NCBI RefSeq assembly: GCF_030052815.1
Contig: NC_079504.1
Span: 42,242,320 to 42,306,319, forward strand
Length of the DNA: 64,000 bases
Direction: 5' to 3'
Origin: Hevea brasiliensis
Taxonomy: Eukaryota > Streptophyta > Magnoliopsida > Malpighiales > Euphorbiaceae
The notes below the pieces were generated by a model. That model saw nothing but the letters and a program-made list of their open reading frames with translations. It did no database searches and was not told the DNA's origin. Position numbers and translations under genes: made by a program. Shown here piece after piece: positions 1-11,293 of the stretch. Every line of letters starts with the position of its first letter. The stretch's first letter is position 1.

Positions 1-39
1 ACCTGTAATGAACTAAAGATTTCATGCTCACTTAAAGGA

Positions 40-540
40 TATCTAATCATTTAGAAGTAGTTGGATATTCAGATTCAGATTTTGCTAGATGTATTGACAA
101 CAAAAGTTTATTTTGGCTACTTGTTCTTATTAGCTGAAGGAACAATATTATGGAAAAATGCCAAAAAAAAAAAGTTTGTTATTGTTTCATCCTTTATGAA
201 AGCAAAATTTATGGCATGTTTTCAAGTTATAATTCATGTATTATAGATGCAGAATTTTATCTCAGGACTTGAGGTAGTCGACACCATTAGCAAGCCACTG
301 AGAATTCATTGTGATAATTCTGTAATAGTATTTTCTTCATAAACGATAAATATGCCAAAGGTACCAAGCATATGAAATTAAAGTATTTTATCATTAAGGA
401 GAAAGTTCAAAAATGAAGAGTATCTATTGAGCATAATAGTATTGATCTCATGATAGTAGATCCATTAATTAAGGGTTCACAACCTAAGACATTTAAAGAA
501 TATTTTCTTATAATGGGTCTTGGTTGTATTAATATATAAT
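40..540 (+). pseudogene. copia pol RNase H domain, decayed
   Basis: The translation contains the diagnostic copia order: a GYSDSDFA-like start (here SDSDFARC), a SYFGYLF block, a WKNAKKK block corresponding to the usual WKS-K-Q segment, MKAKFMAC for the usual MEAEF-A, and further on LRIHCDNS, the conserved CDN motif of the fourth active-site region. The IEHNSIDLMIVDPLIKG-like end matches the typical C-terminal tail of copia polyproteins. Stops and frame changes (for example TAA/TAG at 241-247) show that it is inactive. Confidence 0.75.
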
Positions 541-917
541 GTATTAGTTTTGACACTCTGAGCTCATTGATGTGTTTCTAATATACAGTAAAGCATTTCC
601 TATTTCTCATGATTGTGTACACATAATATTTTAAGTGAATGATAATAGGAAAAGTCTTTTGAGACATTATTGTGGACCATGATGTGATAAATATATATCC
701 ATTATGTACCTACTATGATAAGTTGCTAGTGTTGTGGTATATGGAAGGAAGTTTGTGATTAAACAATGTACAACCGTCATAACTCATACTTAGTAATTTA
801 TTATAGGAAAGTAATTATGAAGTACATTTTGGAAAGGATTTGTTTATTCTATGCCCGCCTAATGTTTATGTTATTAAAGTTTATATCACTTAATTATTGT
901 GCCAAGTGGGAGAATAT

Positions 918-1453
918 AAGATTTTGTTCGGTAATTAATATTACTATATAGGCCAAAATCAATTCCTTTAATGTGGCCCAATATTAATTGACATTTACTT
1001 TAATTAATAAAAATCCTAATTGTATAAGGATTGCTTTAATTGAAGTAAATCCTAATTCTAATTGTATAAGGATACTTAATGGACATACCAGATTAAATCT
1101 TGGATATATACATATATATATATATATATATAAGCTGGTTCTCTTTCTACCCATAAGGTCACACACATTATCTTTCGTAAAGTCAGAGATAATAGGGTCA
1201 TCTCAAGAAAGTCTTTCATCGCTAAAGTATTGTGTGTGAATCAAAAAGGGTTAAGAGTGAGAAATCAATTTATTAAATTAAAGGGTCTCTCACAATTATT
1301 AGCATGATTCAATTAAACTCTATATCAGGTACGCTTTCTAGATCTGTGAGAATTTATTTGTTCAAGATCCATTATTAGGGTGATAGTTGAATCTTATATT
1401 TATGATTCACATTATGTTTATGATTGTTATGATCTATTAAGATTTATTTTACA
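918..1453 (+). repeat. copia 3' LTR
   Basis: This stretch lies between the purine-rich tract at 906-917 and the junction with the TNL exon at 1453/1454, and ends in CA. It includes a (TA)n run at about 1107-1132. The left boundary is approximate because the partner LTR is not in the window. Confidence 0.5.
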
Positions 1454-1946
1454 CCAAATCCTCAAAAGGATTATCGCACAACATTAATTCTCTTACATCT
1501 TCATCCTCATGATATATTAGACGAAGTCCACAATTCTTCACCTTTAACTGGTCAGAAAAAAATGATGCCTTAAGTTGATTACATCCTTTCAACTGATCTA
1601 GAAAAGTTATGGAGCTAGGAGGCACAAAGCTAACCCAAAGTTGATCAGAAGTGATGCATAAATCTTGAACGATTTCCATCGTAGAGCGACCTAGAAACAA
1701 ACTTTGTTCCGATGGTAAATTGTATGCGTGCAAGTCACAGACAATAGTACGAGTATCCACTGAAGGAGGCTGATCATGATGGAATCTAAAAATTGTAGAT
1801 AAACAGAATCCTCCCCATCCGTAATTCAACCGATAAGGAGGTAATTGTAATTCTAATGAAGACCCTGAGCCTTGATTGTTGAACCACACAGGAACTTCAC
1901 TTGAGGCTAAACACAATGATACAAGGGTGTTTGCACTAAAGAGTCC
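1454..1946 (-). pseudogene. left TNL exon 5: post-LRR (C-JID-like) domain
   Basis: After an AG acceptor at 1947-1948 the frame reads GLFSANTLVSLCLASSEVP, then VWFNNQGSGSSLELQLPP. This is the usual start of the C-terminal jelly-roll/Ig-like post-LRR domain of TNLs (the EIP-WF--Q--GSS---LPP pattern). It matches the right copy throughout until the copia LTR begins after FEDL. The final codons are lost to that insertion. Confidence 0.85.
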
Positions 1947-2289
1947 CTGAGCCAAAATTATTACTTAACAATTAACATGTGTAGCTCTGCAGCAATATTC
2001 TAAGGGAAAAATAAAACTTTTTTGGTGGATGCATGTGTAATTGGATAGTTATTTAGTAGTTGAGTTGGTCCTGGAATGCACAAATTCTAAAGTTCTTTGG
2101 TAAGAAGTCAGAATGCACATAATGAAATTTGCTATGGGCCACAAAGATAACTTAAAAAAGGAACAAATACATGATACAATATCATATGACACAAAAATAT
2201 ATAATATCTTAAAAAAAAAGTAAGATAGAATATATATTCACTAAAAAATGTGATTTTTTTTTTTAATCTAGGGCCTCCCAAGATGTGTA

Positions 2290-2324
<35 letters not shown>

Positions 2325-2399
2325 CTGACCAGAGAGAGAGAGTTGTGCACTAATAAGAAATGCAGGTAACTCATTAGCCTTGCAAGTGGCCTGTGATTT
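1947..2399 (-). other. left TNL intron 4 with compound microsatellite
   Basis: Non-coding sequence homologous, in reverse, to 60860-61389 of the right gene. It holds the compound (TG)n(GA)n tract at 2284-2342, which reads (CT)n(CA)n on the gene strand, as in the right copy. No other feature is seen. Confidence 0.6.
2284..2342. repeat. compound (TG)n/(GA)n microsatellite
   Basis: About 11 TG units run into several GA units, with a short interruption (CTGACC) and then more GA. The same compound tract with the same interruption occurs at the equivalent position of the right TNL (60863-60935), so it predates the duplication. Confidence 0.9.
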
Positions 2400-3285
2400 T
2401 GGCCTTGAATCTCAATCAACCTTACCCATTTTACAAGAGTGAATGATGAAGTTCTTGAAGTGCTTGCTTCAAATGGATTTGGAATACTTTCCGGTGTAGT
2501 TAGACATTCTGCACTAAGTTGTAAAACGGTTGATGAAAGATCACGCAAGGAATGAAGCTTCTTGCAATCAAAGAAGTGAAGGTTTTCAAGTTTAAAATTT
2601 CTACTTATGCTTGTAGTTAGTGAAGTTTCCAAGCAAAAGCTACCCTCCATACTAAGATATTTGAGACCCGAAGGAAAATTATTTGGAAATGATTGAATCC
2701 TCTTACAATTGCTAAAACGAATAGCTAAGAGTTCAGAGAGTTAACTAATGCTTTCAGGCATGCTTACAAAATCATTTTCGCTTAGATCATAAGGAATCAT
2801 TGCATCGATAAGACCGCAATGACTTAGATTAAGTCTCCTAAGAATGAAAAAACCTCTTAAAGAAGGCAACTCAAAGGACATGGCAGGTGTAGGCTTCTTA
2901 GGCATTAGCCGCCAAGGGCAAAGACAATCCCATGGCTGAACTATGGTAATGATGTTGAACCAATTCCTGCTATTTCAAACACATGCACAGATGTCATGTC
3001 CCCTATGTTATCGGGATTTTCTTCAAGAATTGAGCAGCTAGTCAATATAAAAACTTTAAGAGACTTCAAATTACACAGGCTACTTGGAAGAACTATAAGG
3101 CTTTTGCAATTCTTCATGTTCAGTAAAACAAGCCTTTCTAGAAGTCCAATAGAATGGTGTACTTCAAGTAATCCTGTACAACATTCAAGAATTAACTCTT
3201 CAAGGTATGGGATCTCTCTAAATTCAGGTGTTTTGATTAATTTTTGGGAGTAACTAAGATCAATTATCTTCAATAACTTTAAAGG
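2400..3285 (-). pseudogene. left TNL exon 4: LRR exon
   Basis: It begins after the acceptor AG at 3286-3287 with PLKLLKIIDLSYSQKLIKTP and continues with LEELILECC, LKSLKVFIL and LENLHFFDC, typical TNL-class LRR units. A one-base deletion relative to the right copy causes a stop at about 2939-2941. A further CAA-to-TAA change lies near 2741, within the PESIS repeat. Between and after these the sequence still aligns to the right copy. The 3' limit is approximate. Confidence 0.85.
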
Positions 3286-3367
3286 CTATAAAAGATATAG
3301 AAAGGGAATCAGAAAGAAACCGTAAAACTAGAGTAATAAATAGATATAAGGAGTTAATTATACATAC

Positions 3368-3645
3368 TCTTACTCCCTTCCATAATTGTTCAATTCTGCT
3401 ATACGACAAATGGAGCTCAACAAGTTGATCTGGTTGAAAAGTTTGTGGCAAAGATTTGAAACGATACCCACGCCATCCCAAGTACCTTAATTCATTGGAA
3501 AGATATTCAATGTCTTTGGAGAGGTTTAAATTGCGAAGTATGAGCAATCTTAGAGCTTTCATCTCCAAGAAAGCTTTAGAACTCATGTATCTATCTCCTT
3601 GATCAAACATATAATCTAAGACTACACCTTCAATTAGATTCGTTC
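3368..3645 (-). pseudogene. left TNL exon 3: first LRR exon
   Basis: It encodes MFDQGDRYMSSKAFLEMKAL and then the ELRYLGWRGY and SRIEQLWKGV segments that characterise the NL-linker/first LRR exon of TNLs. The donor is GTATGT at 3366-3367 and inward. The acceptor has changed: the right gene has TTAG before GGAAC, and here the base is A (TTAAGGAAC), so the nearest AG lies one base further in and would shift the frame. Confidence 0.85.
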
Positions 3646-3756
3646 CTTAAAAATTAAAGGCAACAATTAGTGGTGAAGATAACTGAAAGACTTGTAAAAT
3701 TTATAATAGCAGTTTGTCAAATCAAATATAATTCTTAATTATTGAGTAATACTTAC

Positions 3757-4505
3757 CATATCATTCATTCAAATGTGACCGACATCCTTATGAAGCCATA
3801 GTCTATTACATTGTCCAGGCTCTTCTCGACATTCATGATGAACAATTTCTTGACCCATTTCTTCAAGCAAATCATGCATCCACACTCGATCTTCTAAAAT
3901 TGTTATGAGAGATTTATCGATGAGCTCTCTTAGACCAATATCTGGGTATAATCCACAACTTTCCAATACTCTCATCACATAATCTTTTGTTTTTCCTTTA
4001 AAAAAACATGCGATGTCTAGAAATATTTTCTTTTGTACTTCCTGCAGTCCATAAAAACCTATTTTAAGTTTACTTAGAATTTTTTCATTGGGAATTTCCT
4101 TTAACCTCTTCAATGCACTATTCCATTCTTTCATACAAGGAGCAACTCAAAACATTAAGTGCTAATGGGAGGCCACCTACATAGTTTACAAATTGGTTGG
4201 ATAGCTCCATGCAGTATTCTGGTGGACAGTCATTCTTAAAGGCTTTGAAGCAAAAGAGTTGAAGGGCTTCATGATGATTTAACTCTTCAACCCTATATAT
4301 TTGATCTACTTTATGTTGGATCAATAAATGTTCATCCCTAGTCGTTACTATGATTCTACTTCCAACTCCAAACCAGTTTTCATCTTTTTTCCAACTAATA
4401 ATTCTAATTGCTCCAACTCATCAACATCATCAAGAATGACCAAAACCTTCTTCCGGGATAGCCTATTTTTTTGTGATAAACTCCATTGTACACATCGTAC
4501 ACATC
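3757..4505 (-). pseudogene. left TNL exon 2, second half: NB-ARC C-terminal part
   Basis: Recognisable motifs in order are kinase-2 (KKVLVILDDVDELEQLE), GLPLALNVL, RNBS-D (FLDIACFFKG) and MHD (WMHDLLEEMGQEIV). The frame is broken in the poly-A after LVGKK (about 4385), by an 11-base deletion after CSLYE (about 4130), and by TGA after the DVGHI block (about 3770). The donor GTAAGT follows at 3756 downward. The exon is truncated at 4505 by the retrotransposon. Confidence 0.9.
4501..4505. repeat. target-site duplication ACATC (left) of the gag-only element
   Basis: ACATC directly precedes the element's TGTAACC terminus and is repeated at 33519-33523 after its ...GCCACA terminus. The right TNL carries a single ACATC at the equivalent site, which confirms a clean insertion. 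Confidence 0.95.
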
Positions 4506-7500
4506 TGTAACCCCTCACTGTAGCAATTCCGTACATTCTACTGTACCGGTGACCGGTGTCGGTCCGGATAGCTAGAATGACTAGAAAAATATTTAAACTA
4601 AAGTGAGAAATCATAATTAACTGAAATATTAATAAGAAAAATTTAGGAAAAATTTTAGAAATAAAATACTACCAAGTTAAATGAGCCGGTGCCCTAGCGA
4701 TGGGTAACCTAGTGGGAAGTTACGGTTCTCACAACTAGGAGCCCTAAACCCTGGAGAAAATTCATAAAATAATTTTTGGCACTCCAGAGAAGAGTCATTG
4801 AGGTTTCCATGGCATTAGAATGCCAAGAAAATCCTTGGAAAATTTTTTCAATCGGTACAGACAATTTTAGTCTGTTAAGCTAAACAGAGGGCATTTTGGT
4901 CATTTTGTCTGCAGAGATGATTTTTGGCCGACTTGTCCAGTTAAGTAAATAATTATTATGACATAAAATGTGAATAAATATTGCTAAAAATTAAATTGAA
5001 AATGAGTAGAAAAGAAAGGAAAAGAAAATGAAAGAAAATGCCAATTATGACATCACCATGATGTCATTTAAGAAAATTCAACCAATCACAATTAAGCACC
5101 ACTTAAATTAACCTATTAAAAAGGATAATTGAGGCAAAAAAAAAAAAAAAGCCATCTGCTCTTCCTCACCCAAACCAGGCATCACCCTCTCCCTAACCCA
5201 TTTCCTCCATGAAAGCTTAAGGCAAGCTTGAAACCACCCACCAAATCACCTTGAAACCACAACCTTGCTTCACTACCAATTGATTTTGCAACTTGAACAT
5301 CCTCTAGCTAGAAAAAAGAAGAAGGAAGAAGGAAGTTTTGGAGACTTGAAAAAGTTAGCAAAAGAGGTTATTGTCTAATTTCCTACCCCTTTGATTTAAT
5401 TCATATTTATTGGCATGAAATAAGTAGAAAATGTAAGAAAAACAAAATAAAACTTAGGTTTGTGCATCCCTATAATTTCAGCAGCCTAAGGTTGGTTAGG
5501 GTTTGATGAATTTACTTGAAGTAAAGTGTTTATGAGCTACCCATAGCATGAGATTAGTGATTGAACATGTAAGAGTAAGTCGAAATACAAGTGTGATGCA
5601 TGAATGAACCTTGAAAATGTGGACACTTGAACAATATTAGGGTTGCTCAAGTAATGGTATGTTAACATTGTAATGGTCAATTAGTGACCATTTGAATGTT
5701 TGTGAGTAGGAATTGAAGTGAGTAAGGATGTTGGAGTTGAGTTTAGGCATGCTGCACTTGGTGACCTGTAGGACTGAGTATGAGTCTAGCAGGTTTGGGC
5801 AGCCATAAATGGAGTTGTATAGGTTCAATTGGTGCAAGGCTAATTGGAAATGAAACTAGACACATAATGGCACAACTTTGGTGAAGAAATCCTGCCCAGA
5901 AAACCAAACCAAATTGACCTAAAAATTACCCTAATCCGGGTGACTTGCATTCTGCCTGGGCAAAATGACCAAATAAATAGTGTTCATTCATTTGGTCATA
6001 ACTCAGTATAGGAAAGTCCAATTTACCTGAAATTTTACCAACAGAAAGCTGAGACATAGACCTATAACTTTTATGAAGAAAACAAACCTAAATTTTGATC
6101 ATAACATGTTCAAAAACTGACCTACAGTCAGTATACAAAACACTATAGATTTGGTTCTGTCCAGAAAATCTGGAAAATTTGCAATCCGGCCAGTTATGGT
6201 GTTTAGGCCATAACTTGAGCTACAAAACTCCAAATGGAGTGATTCAAAAAAAGAAATGTAACTAGACACAATAAGGAACAACTTTTATGAAGACAATTCT
6301 ACCAAATTCCTACTGTACAAATAACCAATGGAATAGTAAATTTAGTGCTTGAAATCTGAAAATTGTGAATAACTAACACTATGCTTTAAAATAGAATTGG
6401 CAACCAATGCCAACAACTTTAGAATGAAAAATGTGATATGTTGGTGATATTATAACCAATATACCTATTGTCTATGAAAAATTCAACATGTTAGTTGACT
6501 AATGAAATGAATAGTAGCCATAAAATTTAAATTTCAAAGAATTACATAAATTAAAAGTGTTAAATGTCCTAGTAGGCCTAATGTGATTGGTTTGGATAGG
6601 TTGGCATGCCAACAGGGTTCTGATAGCAGTACTGCGTATGATGTATGGCTCCATTCCATTCTGTGATGATAGCCTATGGCTATACTGATTATGATGTTAT
6701 ACTTGGCTTTATGCCTTCTTGCTTTTGTGGCTTATTAGCCATTCTGTTTGCACACCGGGAGACACATTGTGACCGATGGTGTGACGACCCGAGGTACCTG
6801 GTACCCAGTGCTAGTTTGCCCGTTTATCCAGTCCGATCAATTTGTAAAGGTTACTTAGGCATGGAAAAGTATAATTGTAATTGAACTGATTATTAATGAA
6901 AATAAGGACATGAAATATCAAGATAAAGATCAAGAATGATTACAATAAAATAAAGAAGCTCAAAATCATTAAGAAAACAATTAACAAAATGCATGAAGAA
7001 GTTAATATCATAAAATGTAATTAGCCCTCGACTAAATAATAAGTTAGTAATTATTCATTTCTTATGAACACAATAACTAAGAAATTATTTTTTTTTTATT
7101 TGCATATTATATTTTCTTATATTATTGGCAACACTAAGCTTTATGCTTAGTGCGTCGCTTTTGCAACGCGTAGGTACTGAAGATTTGGACAGAGAGCCTA
7201 GTAGACCACAAACTGGGTAAGGCCGTTCACAGTTCTGCATAGTGTCCATGTCACTTCACAGACTACAGTGCATTGGTAGGACACTAGGTCCCATTTTGTA
7301 TTTTGTGATTTTTTTTTGTAAGTTTTGTAATTAAACTCTTATTTTATTATGTATATTTGAAACAAATGTAATATAATTTTGTATTAATGTAAGTATTTGT
7401 AACTTTGTGATTATAAATACCATATGAGAATTTATTTATGATTTGAGCATGATGATGATGTGAAATGAATGAATGACAAAAGGAGGAATTATTAAGAAAT

Positions 7501-7815
7501 TGTTGTAAATTGATGTGAAAATTAGGAGTTGTGGAATTGAATGACTACTGAAAGTGTTTTTCTTAGGTTCCGAAGAACTGTTTCCTCCATTTTTAGCCGG
7601 CACTCTGCCGGATTTTCTATAAAATTTTCGGAGCCACAAATTAATTTATAATTTCAATAAATGAGCTAAATGAGATCAATTTCATAAATTTCACTTAATA
7701 ACTATAATAAATAAATTAAGAACGGATAAGTATCAATGGGATAAGTTATGGTGTTCCGGTACACTGTGTGGCATATCTTGCTCGGCTACACTGTAGACGG
7801 GTAAGGGGTGTCACA
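4506..7815 (+). repeat. 5' LTR of the gag-only element
   Basis: This repeat matches 30209-33518 over its full length and is the same size. Divergence is visibly higher near the start (about nine differences in the first 80 bases) than near the end. It contains an A-run at about 5136-5150 of different length in the two copies. No ORF with protein similarity is recognised inside. The ends are TGTAACC and GGTGTCACA. Confidence 0.93.
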
Positions 7816-7820
7816 TTTAG

Positions 7821-7832
7821 TGGTATCAGAGC
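7821..7832 (+). promoter_or_regulatory. primer binding site, initiator tRNA-Met
   Basis: TGGTATCAGAGC, five bases after the 5' LTR end, is complementary to the 3' end of plant initiator methionine tRNA. This is the usual minus-strand primer of many plant Ty3/gypsy and Ty1/copia elements. Confidence 0.92.
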
Positions 7833-7905
7833 ACGGTTTAGGCATTTCTGGGTCTAGATCGAGTCCATACCATGCATTGTATTTGTAAGAGTCGAGGTGA
7901 CACTA

Positions 7906-7910
7906 ATGCA
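7906..7910. repeat. target-site duplication ATGCA (left) of the Tat/Ogre-type element
   Basis: ATGCA sits directly before TGTCGACACC at 7911 and again at 28863-28867 directly after the terminal TTGAGACA. Confidence 0.93.
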
Positions 7911-8501
7911 TGTCGACACCATATTTTGGTCGATCCCCAAAATCAATAAAACTTCGAAACCGATCCCCAGTACTAAGTCTCCTTTTGACAGCTAATCACA
8001 TTTCCGATCCCTCTTTGATAGACAGTCACATTTCCGATCTCTCCTCACAAAGAATTGAATCAATGCTAAGTCCTCACATCAGTCAAAGCCTTACCAGTCT
8101 ATTAGATCGCTCACCGATCTCTCAAACCCATTGTCGAATCTCCCACTACCAAGTATATTCCTGATCTCTGTTGGCAAACGAAATAAACTGACAATAGATC
8201 TCTTCTTACCAGTTTTATTGCCGATCTCTCTTTCAAAAGTTTAAGAATGATTAAAGGTTCCATACCGATTTAATGATGACCCCGATCCTAAGTGTTTAAG
8301 CCGATTTTGACCAAGTCCCGTTCACCGATCTCATGCTCATTGTGTTTTCCAATCTCTCACACTTAGGTTAATAATCATTTTCAGTTATTTCAACATACTC
8401 AGACAATCAAGTGTTTAATAATTTAGAAATTTTCCGATCATAACCATTCATCGAACAAAAAAGGGCATTCCACTTCATTTCATTTCAAAAATTTGTACAA
8501 G

Positions 8502-10358
8502 TCATTCGGCTGGGGGATCACCCCCAGCCTGATCTACATTTTGCTCATTTTCTCTCTCACCCTCGGCCTCCTCTTCGCTTTCCTCTTCGCCTCCGGGAGC
8601 CAGGTCGGCCATCCAAGAGAAGTCCTCCTCTGGGTAACGCTTCTGGAGCTCGGTCAAGAGATCCTTGTGAGCGTTCACATAAGCACCGGCTATTCCTGTC
8701 ACCATCTCTTCATCTTTTGCCTTAAGCTCCTCAGCAAGGTGAGCGACCTGAGCAGCTTCGTTGGCCCGGAGCGCCTGGACTTCTCTAAGAGCATGATCCC
8801 TTTCAGCCAGAACATGAGTCTGTTCGGCCAGCTTATCCTCATAGTACTTCATGCGCCCCTCAATTTGAGATATGTAATCTTGAGCGGATGAGAGTTGGGA
8901 TCGGAGGGATGCCACTTCTTGACTCTTCTTCTCGACCTCCTTACCCAGGCGGTGAGCCTTTTCCCGGACTACGTGCTGGTTCACCAGGCACTCTACATTC
9001 AAACTCATAGATCGGGTCAGGATGTCGTCAAGATTGTCCGGAGACAGTCTGTCCCGATCCTCCCGAAGGCAGATGGAAGACCCCAAGACTTTGGCAAAAT
9101 CGGGGTTCTCCCGAACAGTCCGGTTGTTCTCCAGAGAAGCGATCAGCACTTGGGCGCCACGAGAAGGGGGCCTCGCAGGAGGTCGAGAACGACCCCCTTC
9201 TGTGCTTGGAGCAACTGGAGGAGGTGGAGGCGGCTCTTCTCGTCGAGGAGGAGATCGGACAGCTTCTGCAATCGGCGGTCCCGAAGGTTGAGGCGGGTCC
9301 CCTTGTATCTCCCCAGGTTCACGACCGGGTGTTTGAAGTAGCGCCAAACGCTTCATCTCTTTTACTTTCCGGGAAATCTCTCTTTCTTTCTTCCGCTTCC
9401 TGGAACCCTCACCACCCGCCATACCTGCACAAAGAAGAGGTCAGTGAGATCGCTAAGGTCCTGAGATCTGAGATGTAGAAAATACCAATGCCGAGGTCAG
9501 AGAGCGGAAGTTCGCGATCTTGGCCGGTGATCAGCTGTATGGTCCAATGATGCAGCTCGGCAGTCACCGCATCTAAACAGGAGTACTTTTGAGTGGCAGC
9601 TTGATTCTTCAGTTCCATCACTATTAGGCTTTCCTCCTTGTTCAGGGTAATACGCTTCGGAATCAAGGGCCCCTGGTGCCACCAGCTACGGGGGAAGTCC
9701 TCAAAGCAGGTCGGATTTTTGCTCCTCAGAATGAAGAAGCGGTTCTTCCAATTCTTAAGGGAGGAGGCCAGATCGGTAAAGAGCCCACAGTGAGGCTTCG
9801 CCTGAAAAAACCAGTGCTCATCGTCCTTTCGGCGAGTTAGCCTGTGTAGTTCGGTGAACACCTTAGCCGTAGGACTGATTCCCTTAGCTCGGCACAGGCC
9901 TCGGAAGGCTATTAAGATCCGCCACTAGTTAGGGTGAATTTGGGCAATGCACACTCGGTGAAATTTTAGGACCTCCTTGAAGAAGTCGTCCAGAGGGAAC
10001 CGAAGACCGGCCTTTAACTGTTCCTCGTATACCATAACCATGTCATTCTCTTCAAAGAAGTGATCGGCTCGATGATCGCCGTGACACCGGATAAGTTCGT
10101 ACGAATCAGGACGAATATTGTACTCCTGGTTGAACGATTGCAGATCGGATTCTTGCAAGATCGATGGCAGCTCGTCCATAGGAAGATTCTCCCTCCCTGA
10201 AGAAGGTGCATGCCTTGATGGTGCGATCGCCCCAGCCGAACGGAGACCCTAGGAGGTTACGGTTGTGCGCTCGGCCCGACCACCTCTTCTTCATCAGACG
10301 ACCACGAGAACTGAATGGAAGGAGGGCTCGTCGCTCTCTGACCTTCGGCGCCGCTCAT
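8502..10358 (-). pseudogene. antisense LTR gene, Transposase_28-like, copy in 5' LTR
   Basis: Two exons on the - strand. Exon 1 (9486-10358) starts with MSGAEGQRATSPP and carries the domain found in plant proteins annotated as 'putative gypsy type transposon' (Transposase_28). Here it is broken by small indels near 10226-10250 and a TAG at 9925-9927. A 61-base GT-AG intron (9425-9485) joins it in frame to exon 2 (8502-9424), which is intact. Exon 2 is basic (SRKRKKEREISRKVKEMK), then proline-rich, then a long coiled coil (about residues 140-240 of exon 2) and a Glu-rich acidic tail. Function is unknown; it is not part of canonical gag-pol. Confidence 0.7.
9425..9485 (-). other. putative 61-nt intron in antisense LTR gene (5' LTR)
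   Basis: The donor GTATTTTC and acceptor TTTGTGCAG are joined so that ATT-G|GT-ATG stays in frame from exon 1 into exon 2. Without splicing the exon 1 frame ends at about 9409. It is short for a plant intron, so cDNA support would be needed. Confidence 0.5.
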
Positions 10359-10515
10359 TTTCAAAGGAAATAAAGAATTTAAACTAAAAAGAAGATCAAA
10401 GCCCTTACCGGAGTCTGATCGGCGTCGGAAGAACTTGAGAAAACGAGAGAACTTTGAAGTTGTGAGCAAGAGACTGAAAATGACATACAGGAGCAAATGG
10501 CTAACCCTTTACCCT

Positions 10516-10523
10516 TATTTATA
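10516..10523 (-). promoter_or_regulatory. TATA box of the antisense LTR gene (5' LTR)
   Basis: TATAAATA on the - strand, 158 bases upstream of the MSGAEG start codon at 10358. The equivalent box in the 3' LTR (26169-26176) has the same spacing. Confidence 0.55.
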
Positions 10524-11285
10524 CTCGTCCGAGCATTTAATGCTCACGAGGTTCCAGGCAGCGCATCGGTTAGCGGGGCTCGCCAGCTGTTCTGACACGT
10601 CTTACGCATATCCCCAAGATCCCATAAAGAGATCGGTTAATTATAGAGCGGCAGATTCAGGTGTTTCGAATTATGGATCGGATAAGTGTCATTTAGGATC
10701 GGATTACATCATTTGGGAGATCTCAAGAGATCGGAATACATTTCCAAAAGTCAGATTACATAATTTGGGCGATCTAAAGATCGGAATAATAGAGATCGGA
10801 AGATGGGGATCAGCATGAGAGATCGGAATAGGAGCGTGTTAGGGATCGGAAGGCAAAAAGAATAAGACAAATCCCAAATAACCGTCGTCAAAATCAGAGC
10901 CGAGGTAGTTAAAGCGTGGCAGACGAGATCTCCATCGCACGCCTAAGAATCGCTTAATCTTGACAGTGCGTGGTATGTCATGACAGTCCTGTACATCCCA
11001 ATCTCCACCGTTGATCTCACTTGTAAGGACAAACCCGGAACCCTTGGATCAAGAGAGAAGACGACAAGACTAGTGTCTTTCGCTCTTAGCCCTCAGATCG
11101 CTCCGGACAAGAGGATTTGAGACCGTCAGATTGAAAGAAGAAAAGGACGAATATTCTGAAGAATAATCTCAGCCGTTCATTTTGGTTCTCTTTAATTCTC
11201 AAGCATCCGATCATGTCCTTCAAAATCCAGACCCTCCATCTCCCTCAAAATAAATCCTGACCCTTCATGGGGAGCACCTGATTCC

Positions 11286-11293
11286 TATAAATA
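11286..11293 (+). promoter_or_regulatory. sense LTR promoter TATA box (5' LTR)
   Basis: TATAAATA in the context CTATAAATAC, repeated at 26942-26949 in the 3' LTR. It should drive the genomic RNA, with a start about 30 bases downstream (inferred). Confidence 0.6.

Larger units (their letters stand above)
1..1453 (+). mobile_element. 3' part of a Ty1/copia retrotransposon
   Basis: A copia-type RNase H remnant (about 40-500) is followed by untranslated DNA, a purine-rich tract near 906-917 and a terminal stretch ending TTTTACA at 1453. The left TNL pseudogene starts exactly at 1454: its reading frame is continuous with the right TNL up to that base and stops matching there. The element is therefore inserted into the 3' coding end of the TNL. 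Its 5' half lies outside the window, so the second LTR and the target-site duplication cannot be checked. Family level beyond copia is not resolved. Confidence 0.75.

Noticed and set aside
6645..6884. 79-codon open frame inside the gag-only element's 5' LTR
   Set aside because: The partner LTR lacks the same open frame, so it is not a conserved gene.
8493..9341. Plus-strand open frames over 8493-9341 and 24468-25127
   Set aside because: They are shadows of the antisense LTR gene, low in recognisable domains and not consistently conserved between the two LTR copies.
10740..10810. AGATCGGAAGA-type words resembling a sequencing adapter start
   Set aside because: The match stops after about 11 bases, and GATCGG words occur throughout both LTR copies in a natural pattern. 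It is genomic LTR sequence, not adapter.
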